Shown: piece by piece, positions 8,832-15,352 of the stretch | Layout of the letters: the number at the start of each line of letters is the position of its first letter | Numbering within the stretch: the stretch's first letter is position 1 | NCBI GenBank assembly: GCA_021780395.1 | Contig: JAJXYU010000301.1 | Coordinates: 1 to 23,055, forward strand | Direction: 5' to 3' | Origin: Pseudomonadota bacterium | GTDB taxonomy: Bacteria > Pseudomonadota > Gammaproteobacteria > Steroidobacterales > Steroidobacteraceae | DNA: 23,055 nucleotides | Position numbers and translations under genes: made by a program | Notes under the pieces: model-generated | The model's database searches: none | What the model saw: the letters and a program-made list of their open reading frames with translations, nothing else | What the model was told of the DNA's origin: nothing

Positions 8832-9968
8832 ATGATTGCAACACGCACGCCCGCCGCCCCGATCAACTGGGTGACGTTGGCGATGTTCGTGGCGACGACC
8901 GCGGCGGCCGTCGTGCTGGTGCCGTGGTACGGGTTCGCCCACGGCTACCGGGCCTCGGAGTGGATCTGGTTCGCGGCATTCCTGAGCACCAACGAGCTCG
9001 CAATCACCTGTGGCTACCATCGGCTGTTCGCGCACTCGACCTACGAGGCGCGGCCGGCGCTGCGGCTCGTCTATCTGCTGCTCGGGGCGATGGCGTTGCA
9101 GAACAGCGCGCTCAAATGGAGTGCGGATCACCGCAAGCACCATCGCTACATCGACGATCCCGATCGGGATCCGTACTGCGCGCGCCGCGGCTTCTGGTTC
9201 TCGCACATCGGCTGGATGCTGCGCGACTATCCGAGCGGCGACCAGGACCTGAACACGGTCCGGGACCTGCAGCGCGACCCGCTGGTGATGTGGCAGCAAC
9301 GGCACTATCTCCCGATCGCGATCGCGATGAACGTCGGCGTGCCGCTGCTGATCGGCTGGTGGAGCGGCGACATCGTCGGAATGCTGCTGCTCGTCGGCGT
9401 GCTGCGCCTGGTCGTGAGCCACCACTTCACCTTCTTCATCAACTCGCTCGCGCACATGTGGGGCTCGCAGCCGTACACCGAGGAGAACACCGCGCGCGAC
9501 AATTTCGTGCTCGCGTTCCTGACCTACGGCGAGGGATATCACAACTTCCATCACATGTTCGCGCACGACTACCGCAACGGCGTGCGCCTGTGGCAGTGGG
9601 ACCCCTCGAAGTGGTTCATTCGCGCGATGCAGGGCCTCGGGCTCGCGTACGGGCTGAAGCGCGTGCCCTGGTTCAAGATCGAGCGCGCGATCCTCGACGC
9701 GCAGTTCCGCATGACCGAGCGCCAACTCGCGCGCAACCCGGGCCGTGCGCAGGTCGAGCACCTGCGGCGGCGGGTCGCCGAGGAATACGAGGCGTTCTGC
9801 CGGATCGTCTCGGCCTGGACCGATGTCCGGGAGCAACTCGCGAATGCGAGGCGGGCGGTCGCCGAACGATGGGAACGCTCGACACTGCAGCTGCGCCTGC
9901 GGGAGCTGGAATACGAACTGCGCTTCCAGCGGCGCCGCATGCGGGTGCTCCAGGCGCAGCTCGACTGA
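8832..9968 (+). CDS. membrane fatty acid (acyl-CoA/acyl-lipid) desaturase, delta-9 type
   Basis: This 378-residue di-iron membrane desaturase would introduce a cis double bond into a long acyl chain using O2. All three histidine boxes are present: HRLFAH (H63-H68), HRKHH (H100-H104) and HNFHH (H237-H241), with hydrophobic segments before and between them. The ATG at 8832 follows an ideal GGAGGAG with 7 bases spacing. After the catalytic core, residues about 295-378 form a long charged, Arg/Glu/Leu-rich helical tail likely to be coiled coil; similar tails occur in some gammaproteobacterial desaturases. It is followed after 66 bases by the cyclopropane-synthase-family gene, suggesting that its double bond is the methyl acceptor for that enzyme. 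Electron donor and chain position cannot be read from the sequence. Confidence 0.93.
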   Translation: MIATRTPAAPINWVTLAMFVATTAAAVVLVPWYGFAHGYRASEWIWFAAFLSTNELAITCGYHRLFAHSTYEARPALRLVYLLLGAMALQNSALKWSADHRKHHRYIDDPDRDPYCARRGFWFSHIGWMLRDYPSGDQDLNTVRDLQRDPLVMWQQRHYLPIAIAMNVGVPLLIGWWSGDIVGMLLLVGVLRLVVSHHFTFFINSLAHMWGSQPYTEENTARDNFVLAFLTYGEGYHNFHHMFAHDYRNGVRLWQWDPSKWFIRAMQGLGLAYGLKRVPWFKIERAILDAQFRMTERQLARNPGRAQVEHLRRRVAEEYEAFCRIVSAWTDVREQLANARRAVAERWERSTLQLRLRELEYELRFQRRRMRVLQAQLD

Positions 9969-9983
9969 CGGTCGGGTGACCGG

Positions 9984-10002
9984 CCCGCGGCGTTCGCGCG
10001 GG
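9984..10002. other. 6-bp inverted repeat between desaturase and methyltransferase genes
   Basis: CCCGCG-gcgttcg-CGCGGG is an inverted repeat in the 66-base gap. No T-tract follows, so it would not stop transcription well. It may be a weak mRNA hairpin between cistrons or simply a product of high GC content. Confidence 0.2.
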
Positions 10003-10034
10003 ATCGTAGGGACGCGGATTGGGAGGGTTGGAGG

Positions 10035-11264
10035 ATGAACGCGGCTCCACAGCCGGTCGATTCGCGCGCGAACGGCCGGGAATCGTTGGAAGCGAAGCTG
10101 TTGCGGCGTCTGCTCGCGCGGATCGGCGAGCCGCCGATCGACTTCGTGTTCGGCTGGACCGGCGAGCGCGTCGAGACGCAACCGGGTCCCGCGGTTGCGA
10201 CCGTGCGGATCGCCGATCGTGCGACGCTCCTCGGGTTGGTCGCCGATCCCCAGGTTCGATTCGGCGATGCGTACAGTGAAGGTCGGATCGAGATCGAGGG
10301 CGACCTGATCGAACTGATGAACGTCTTATACCGCAGCGGCGCCGATCGTGAGGACCCGATCCCGCAGCGGATCGCCGGATGGGTCCGCCGGCCGCGGCGC
10401 AACACGCTCGAGGGCTCGCGCGACAACATCCACCATCACTACGACCTCGGCAACGATTTCTACGCGCTGTGGCTCGGCGAGACGATGGCCTACACCTGCG
10501 CGTACTTCCCGCGCGCGGATGCCGGACTCGACGAGGCGCAGGTCGCGAAGATGGACCACGTGTGCCGGAAGCTGCGGTTGTCGGCGAGCGATTCGGTCGT
10601 CGAGGCGGGCTGCGGTTGGGGCGGGCTCGCGCTGCACATCGCCGGCCGCTACGGCGCGAAGGTCAGGGCGTTCAACATCTCGAAGGAACAAATCGCGTTC
10701 GCCCGCCGGCGCGCCCGCGAGCTCGGGCTCGACGGACGCGTCGAGTTCGTCGAGGACGACTACCGCAACATCCGCGGGCGCTACGACGCGTTCGTCTCGG
10801 TCGGGATGCTCGAACACGTCGGCGTGGAGAATTACGCGACCCTCGGGCGCATCGCGCGCGAGTCGATCGGCGCGGACGGCCGCGGGCTGATCCATTCGAT
10901 CGGCCGCAACCAGCCCGGATCGCTCCATCCGTGGATCGAGAAGCGCATCTTCCCGGGTGCCTACCCGCCGTCGATCGGCCAGATGATGCAGCTGTTCGAA
11001 CCGACGGACCTCTCGGTGTTGGACGTGGAGAACCTTCGTCTGCACTACGCGTTGACCTTGCGGCACTGGCTGCGCCGGTACGAGACCGCGATCGACCGGG
11101 TGCGGGAGTTGTTCGACGAGCGGCTGGTCCGCACCTGGCGGCTGTATCTCGCGGGGTCGGTCGCGGCGTTCGAGTCCGGCGTGCTGCAGCTCTTCCAGGT
11201 GATATTCACCGGTCGCGAGAACAACGACGTTCCGCTCACGCGCGAGTACCTCTACGCCCGCTAG
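10035..11264 (+). CDS. cyclopropane-fatty-acyl-phospholipid synthase family SAM methyltransferase
   Basis: This 409-residue enzyme is of the CFA synthase family, which transfers a methylene or methyl group from S-adenosylmethionine to the double bond of phospholipid acyl chains at the membrane surface. The region YDLGNDFYALWLGETMAYTC (about residues 136-155) is the family's substrate-site signature. The SAM loop GCGWGG is at residues 192-197 and the catalytic-region motif GMLEHVG has E260 and H261. ENLRLHYALTLRHW near the C-terminus is also typical. The start at 10035 has GGGAGGG 7 bases upstream. It lies between a desaturase and a flavoprotein reductase (gap of 7 bases to the latter), so the three are probably translated from one message. 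The product could be a cyclopropane, a methyl-branched or a methylene fatty acid; sequence alone does not decide. Confidence 0.94.
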   Translation: MNAAPQPVDSRANGRESLEAKLLRRLLARIGEPPIDFVFGWTGERVETQPGPAVATVRIADRATLLGLVADPQVRFGDAYSEGRIEIEGDLIELMNVLYRSGADREDPIPQRIAGWVRRPRRNTLEGSRDNIHHHYDLGNDFYALWLGETMAYTCAYFPRADAGLDEAQVAKMDHVCRKLRLSASDSVVEAGCGWGGLALHIAGRYGAKVRAFNISKEQIAFARRRARELGLDGRVEFVEDDYRNIRGRYDAFVSVGMLEHVGVENYATLGRIARESIGADGRGLIHSIGRNQPGSLHPWIEKRIFPGAYPPSIGQMMQLFEPTDLSVLDVENLRLHYALTLRHWLRRYETAIDRVRELFDERLVRTWRLYLAGSVAAFESGVLQLFQVIFTGRENNDVPLTREYLYAR

Positions 11265-11271
11265 GGTTTCG

Positions 11272-12267
11272 ATGCGCAGCGCCGAGATCATCATCGTCGG
11301 AGGCGGTCCCGCGGGATCGTCGGCGGCCGCGCGCCTGGTCGCGGCGGGCGCCGACGTGCTGCTGCTCGATCGTGAACGCTTTCCGCGGCACAAGCTGTGC
11401 GCGGGCTGGATCACGCCCGAGGTCGTCGCGGACCTCGGGATCGAGGTCGGCGCGTATCCACACCGCTTCCTGAGCTTCCGGCGCCTGCATTGGTACCTGA
11501 AGGGCGTGCACCTGCCGGTGCCCTGCCTGCAGCATTCGATCCGGCGATACGAGTTCGACGCGTGGCTGCTGGAGCGCTCCGGCGTCGAAGTGCTGCACCA
11601 TGCGGTCAGGGACGTGCGGGCGGACGCGGACGGTTTCGAGATCGATGGCGAATTCCGCTGTCGATTCCTGATCGGCGCCGGGGGCACCCGTTGCCCGGTG
11701 CACCGCGCGCTGTTCCGCGAGCTCGCGCCACGTGAACGCGCGCTGCAGACCGCGACGCTGGAGATCGAGTTCCCGTACGAATGGCGGGATCCGGACTGCC
11801 GCCTGTGGTTCTTCGAGCACGGCTTGCCGGGTTACAGCTGGTATGTGCCGAAGGATCGCGGCTGGCTGAACGTCGGGATCGGCGCGATCGCGTTGCGGCT
11901 CAAGGAGCGGAACGAGGACCTGCGCCAGCACTGGCGGCGGTTCGCCGAGAAGCTCGATCGCGAGCTCGGCGTCCACGTGCCCGAGGAGCCGACCGGGTAT
12001 AGCTATTACCTGCGGGCCCGCAGCGAGACGGCGCGGCGGGGCAACGCGTTCCTCGTCGGCGACGCCGCGGGACTCGCGACGCGCGATCTGTGCGAGGGGA
12101 TCGGGCCGGCCGTGCAGAGCGGGCAACGTGCCGCGGCCGCGATCCTGAGCGGCGGTGAATACGACCTGCGCGGCATCGGCGCCGCGAGCCTCGGTGGCGG
12201 ATGGATCACCCGGGCGATGGACTGGGCGATTCACCGGGGCGCTGCGCCGCGTCCTGCGCTGCCCTGA
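11272..12267 (+). CDS. FAD-dependent oxidoreductase, geranylgeranyl-reductase family
   Basis: This 331-residue flavoprotein has an N-terminal dinucleotide-binding loop GGGPAG (residues 10-15) after a hydrophobic strand. FPRHKLCAGWI (C43) corresponds to the P-x-x-K-x-C-x-G segment of the geranylgeranyl reductase family. The second FAD motif is GDAAG (residues 263-267), followed by DLCEGIGPAVQSG, also typical. Family members saturate isoprenoid or other hydrocarbon double bonds, or hydroxylate or halogenate when diverged. This protein is short; many relatives have 380-400 residues. It starts 7 bases after the CFA-synthase-family gene, so it may act on the same lipid, for instance reducing an unsaturated methylated intermediate. 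That role is inference; an isoprenoid substrate is equally possible. Confidence 0.82.
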   Translation: MRSAEIIIVGGGPAGSSAAARLVAAGADVLLLDRERFPRHKLCAGWITPEVVADLGIEVGAYPHRFLSFRRLHWYLKGVHLPVPCLQHSIRRYEFDAWLLERSGVEVLHHAVRDVRADADGFEIDGEFRCRFLIGAGGTRCPVHRALFRELAPRERALQTATLEIEFPYEWRDPDCRLWFFEHGLPGYSWYVPKDRGWLNVGIGAIALRLKERNEDLRQHWRRFAEKLDRELGVHVPEEPTGYSYYLRARSETARRGNAFLVGDAAGLATRDLCEGIGPAVQSGQRAAAAILSGGEYDLRGIGAASLGGGWITRAMDWAIHRGAAPRPALP

Positions 12268-12349
12268 GCCGACCGGCTCGTTCCACCCGATGGGCATGCC
12301 GCGTTATGTCAATCGCGGCTGGAATCTTGCGCCATTTTGCACAAGTTTT

Positions 12350-12369
12350 CTGTCGGCCCGAACCGACAG
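12350..12369. promoter_or_regulatory. hairpin/operator with flanking TTTGCACA repeats upstream of the lipoprotein gene
   Basis: CTGTCGG-cccgaa-CCGACAG is a perfect 7-bp inverted repeat in the 210-base gap 12268-12477. Two copies of TTTGCACA (12336-12343 and 12389-12396) flank it, 53 bases apart, close to five helical turns. No T-run follows the stem, so it is not an intrinsic terminator. A dimeric regulator site or a structured leader is plausible. A weaker 5-bp repeat (GAGCC-gacc-GGCTC, 12266-12279) overlaps the stop of the upstream gene. Confidence 0.4.
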
Positions 12370-12477
12370 TTGGCGAGTCCGCATCGCATTTGCACACTGA
12401 CGCCAAGGATCCGGCGCAACCCCGCTCGAGGAAGCGTGGCGCCGCGGCGGGCCGGCTTCACACGAGGAGATATCGAC

Positions 12478-14430
12478 ATGCATTCGATCGACTGGTTTCG
12501 CGGATGGCGCACGCTCGCGACGCGCTGGCGCCGTCTCGGCGTGATCGTGTTCGGCGCCGCGGCGCTCACCGCCTGCGGCGGCGGCGGTGTCAGCGGCGCG
12601 CTGCCCGGCGGCAGCGGGGGCGTTGCGAGCCCGACCGCATGCACCAGCGCCTGTGGCGGCGCCCTGGTGACCTTGACCGACGCGCCGGGCGATTTCCTGA
12701 GCTACATCGTCACCGTCGACTCGCTGACCCTGACGCGGTCCGACGGCACCGTCGTGCAGACGCTGCCGGTGAAGACCACGGTCGACTTCGCGCAGCTCGT
12801 GAACCTCTCGGAAATCGTCAGCGCGGCGCAAATTCCGGATGGCAACTACGTGTCCGCGTCGATGACGCTGGATTATTCCGGTGCGACGATCGTCGTCGAT
12901 AGCGGCAGCGGCGGCGTGACGATCGCGCCGAACCATATCATCGACGGGCAGACCAATAATCCGCTGGTCGCGCCGAATTCGACGACGATGACCCTGAATT
13001 TGTCGCTGCCGTCGAATCAGCCCCTCGTGATCACCGAGGGCACGGTCGCGAACCTCGCGCTCGACTTCAACCTCGCCGCGTCCAATGCGATCACGCTGTC
13101 GCCGATGAGTCCGGCGACCGTCACGGTGAACCCGGTGCTGAGCGGTAGCCTGGTACCCGACGCGACGAAGCAGCTCCGGGTCCGCGGTGGCCTCGTCAGC
13201 GTGAACGCGAGCGCCGGCACCTATCTGGTCCAGGTTCATCCGTTCGAGGACGACAACAGCACCGACAGCGGCCAGACCACGGTCACGACCACCGCGTCGA
13301 CGACCTTCACGCTCAACGGCACGAACGCCGTGGGTGCGGCGGGTCTCAGCGCGCTCGCCGCCTTGCCGGCCGGTACGATGACCGTCGCGTTCGGCACGCT
13401 CGACCAGGCCACGATGACCTTCACCGCGACCAACGTGCTCGCTGGGACCAGCGTCGCGGGCTCCGGCGGGGACGGGGTCCAGGGGTCGGTACTGTCGCGC
13501 AACGGTGATACGCTCACGATCGCGAACGGCGACACGATGTCCGCGCAGGGCGGTGAAGACGTGCACTACGTGCGGCAGCTGACCGCGACGATCGGCAGCG
13601 GCACGAGCGTCTCCGCGCTCGGCGGGGGTGGTGCGCTCACGACCGAGGACATCTCGGTCGGTCAGCGCATCGAGCTCTCCGGCACGCTGTCGACGGATGC
13701 GACCGGCAATCCGACGCTCGATGCGACCTCCGGCACGGCGGTGTTGCTGCCGACCCGGATCATCGGAACCTTGTCCGCGCCCGTGAGCAATGGCGTCGCG
13801 ACCGTCGCGCTGCAGGCCATCGACGGACAGGATCCGGCGACGTTCAACTTCACCGGCACGGGCGCGACCAGCGCGCAGGATGCGGTCGCGAGCGCCTATA
13901 CGGTCGCGATCCCGCAGGCGCTGTCGACGGGCGGCTTGTCGGCCGGCGTGCCGGTCGGCTTCGTCGGCACGGTCACGCCGTTCGGCGCCGCACCGCCGGA
14001 TTTCGACGCGGTGACGATCGTCGACTTCGCGAACACCGCGGCGCAACTGCACATCGAGTGGCCGGATCCGGGTCAGACCGCGCCGTTCGCGACACTGACC
14101 AACGCGCAACTGACGATCGCGCCGAGCCTGCTCGCCGCCGCCGACGAGTTCGAGCTGTCGATCGGCCCGGAGCAGGTCGCGGTCTCCGCGCTCACGTCGG
14201 GGATCACCGTCGTGCCGGACATGAGCGCGTCGAACCCGGTTTACCTGATCGTGACCGAGAACGCCGATACGGAGCAGGAAACGTCCTATTCGACGTTCAA
14301 CGACTTCGTGACTGCGCTCACCCAGGCCTTGAACGGCACCGCGACCGTGTCGAGCATCAGCGCCGAGGGTGGTTTCGATGCGTCGACCGGCACGCTGAGC
14401 GTGAGCCGCATGGTCGTGCACTTCCACTAG
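12478..14430 (+). CDS. DUF4382-type outer-membrane lipoprotein with DUF5666-like repeats
   Basis: This 650-residue exported lipoprotein has Arg-rich N-region residues 1-19, a hydrophobic stretch and the lipobox LTAC with lipidated C33, followed by a Gly-rich linker. Residue +2 is Gly, which favours outer-membrane sorting. The start at 12478 has GAGGAGA with 7 bases spacing. The segment from about residue 59 (VTLTDAPGDFLSYIVTVDSL and onward) resembles the DUF4382 domain. The rest is Thr/Ala/Gly/Val-rich beta structure with repeated patterns ending in G-x-x-V-x-V/L-x-G, resembling DUF5666 modules. It has low charge and no catalytic motif I can recognise. It stands alone between a regulatory gap and a strong terminator. 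The function of this family is unknown; a surface binding or adhesive role is conceivable. Confidence 0.85.
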   Translation: MHSIDWFRGWRTLATRWRRLGVIVFGAAALTACGGGGVSGALPGGSGGVASPTACTSACGGALVTLTDAPGDFLSYIVTVDSLTLTRSDGTVVQTLPVKTTVDFAQLVNLSEIVSAAQIPDGNYVSASMTLDYSGATIVVDSGSGGVTIAPNHIIDGQTNNPLVAPNSTTMTLNLSLPSNQPLVITEGTVANLALDFNLAASNAITLSPMSPATVTVNPVLSGSLVPDATKQLRVRGGLVSVNASAGTYLVQVHPFEDDNSTDSGQTTVTTTASTTFTLNGTNAVGAAGLSALAALPAGTMTVAFGTLDQATMTFTATNVLAGTSVAGSGGDGVQGSVLSRNGDTLTIANGDTMSAQGGEDVHYVRQLTATIGSGTSVSALGGGGALTTEDISVGQRIELSGTLSTDATGNPTLDATSGTAVLLPTRIIGTLSAPVSNGVATVALQAIDGQDPATFNFTGTGATSAQDAVASAYTVAIPQALSTGGLSAGVPVGFVGTVTPFGAAPPDFDAVTIVDFANTAAQLHIEWPDPGQTAPFATLTNAQLTIAPSLLAAADEFELSIGPEQVAVSALTSGITVVPDMSASNPVYLIVTENADTEQETSYSTFNDFVTALTQALNGTATVSSISAEGGFDASTGTLSVSRMVVHFH

Positions 14431-14475
14431 CCGCGAGCGGGGCGCCGGAGGATCCGGTCCCCGCGGACTCTCGAG

Positions 14476-14504
14476 GGCCGGGCGCCGCCCGCAGGCGCCC
14501 GGCC
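14476..14504 (+). terminator. rho-independent-type terminator after the lipoprotein gene
   Basis: GGCCGGGCGCC-gcccgca-GGCGCCCGGCC is a perfect 11-bp GC-rich stem with a 7-base loop, followed on the plus strand by TTCCTT. It begins 45 bases after the lipoprotein stop and lies 5 bases beyond the stop of the convergent cytochrome b561 gene. The T-tract favours termination of plus-strand transcripts; the minus-strand side has no T-run, though the stem could still stabilise that mRNA's 3' end. Confidence 0.8.
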
Positions 14505-14509
14505 TTCCT

Positions 14510-15028
14510 TCAAAAGGGGTTCATCCGCTCGAGCGTGTGATCGCGGCGTGCGAACTGGTGCCACACGCCGACCGCCGCGTGCAGGCCCGCGAGGATCAGG
14601 ATCGCGTTGCCGCCGATCTGGTGGATCTCGCCGATCGGGCCGATGCGTCCCTTGACCGCCGCGGCGATCGCCGGAATCTTCAAGCCCCACAGGTCGATCG
14701 GCACGCCGAGCCGCGAAACCGCGTACCAGCCGGTCAACGGAACCGCGATCAGCATGAGATACAGCGCCGCGTGGCCGAGTTTCGCGGCCCGCGCGAGCGC
14801 GGGTCCGACCGAGTCGAGCGGCGGCGGCGCGCCGCCGGCGGCCCGTGCGATCAGTCGCGCGAAAATAAGCGCGAGCACCGCGAATCCGCACGCGAAATGC
14901 AGCACCGGCGGATTCTCGCGCACGTGCCGGCCGCCCTCGCTGACGAGGTACGCGACCAGCACCAGCGCCGCGGTGAGCCAGTGGATCGCGATCATCGTGG
15001 TCGAATACCGCGCATTCTTCGGGAGCAT
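14510..15028 (-). CDS. cytochrome b561 (YodB/CybB family)
   Basis: This is a 172-residue inner-membrane dihaem b-type cytochrome with four transmembrane helices. Histidines suited for haem ligation are H16 (IAIHWLTA), H44 (VLHFACGF), H136 (EIHQIGG) and H150 (LAGLHAAVG), two on each side, matching the four-helix CybB pattern. H86 and H157 are additional. Relatives move electrons between quinol and other carriers; E. coli CybB (CybB/b561) oxidises superoxide or reduces ubiquinone. The ATG at 15028 has AGAGGA 8 bases upstream and follows the ribbon-helix-helix gene by only 14 bases, so the two form an operon. It diverges from the Ehr operon and is a candidate membrane electron partner for it, which is inference from position only. 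Confidence 0.92.
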   Translation of the reverse strand: MLPKNARYSTTMIAIHWLTAALVLVAYLVSEGGRHVRENPPVLHFACGFAVLALIFARLIARAAGGAPPPLDSVGPALARAAKLGHAALYLMLIAVPLTGWYAVSRLGVPIDLWGLKIPAIAAAVKGRIGPIGEIHQIGGNAILILAGLHAAVGVWHQFARRDHTLERMNPF

Positions 15029-15042
15029 CGATCGTTTCCTCT

Positions 15043-15282
15043 TCAACGGGACCGGGTCCGGCGGGACTTCGAGCCGGCGCGGCGCGCGGGTTTGCGCTTC
15101 GGCAACGGCACGTCTTCCGGTGACCAGGGTTTGCCGAGACGTTCCTCGATGTAGCGGCGCAGCAGCCGGCGCACCACCTGCGAGGGCACGGCGTCTTCTT
15201 CCGCGCAGAGCCGCTCGAACACCGCCTTCTTGCGCGGGTCGATCAGCACGGTCAGACGGGCGGTGCGGGTTTCCTGAGTCAC
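15043..15282 (-). CDS. ribbon-helix-helix (CopG-type) DNA-binding regulator
   Basis: This 79-residue protein has a ribbon-helix-helix fold. A strand ARLTVLID (residues 8-15) is followed by helix 1 (PRKKAVFERLCAEE), a turn with VPS, and helix 2 (QVVRRLLRRYIEERLG). The last 25 residues are rich in Lys and Arg and should be disordered and DNA-binding. The likely start is GTG at 15282; the ATG at 15345 would add an unlikely leader that spans the promoter. No Shine-Dalgarno precedes the GTG, and the possible -10 box lies only about 10 bases upstream, so the mRNA could be leaderless. It is transcribed with cytochrome b561 and diverges from the Ehr operon. Such placement fits a local, self-regulating repressor, but no target has been shown. 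An antitoxin role is less likely because no toxin gene adjoins. Confidence 0.78.
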   Translation of the reverse strand: MTQETRTARLTVLIDPRKKAVFERLCAEEDAVPSQVVRRLLRRYIEERLGKPWSPEDVPLPKRKPARRAGSKSRRTRSR

Positions 15283-15292
15283 GTTGAATTGG

Positions 15293-15300
15293 ATTATAAT
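15293..15300. promoter_or_regulatory. symmetric ATTATAAT -10 box in the divergent Ehr / RHH promoter
   Basis: ATTATAAT is its own reverse complement, so it presents a consensus TATAAT on both strands (plus 15295-15300, minus 15298-15293). It sits between the divergent regulator (start 15282) and the Ehr operon (probable start 15353). On the plus strand the predicted start of transcription is near 15307, giving a leader of about 46 bases. A convincing -35 box is missing on either side, suggesting an activator or weak promoter. This is one of few AT-rich spots in the region. Confidence 0.6.
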
Positions 15301-15352
15301 GCGATGCGTATCCAATGCACACCTCGACCCCGGATCTCCCGACATCGCCGCC

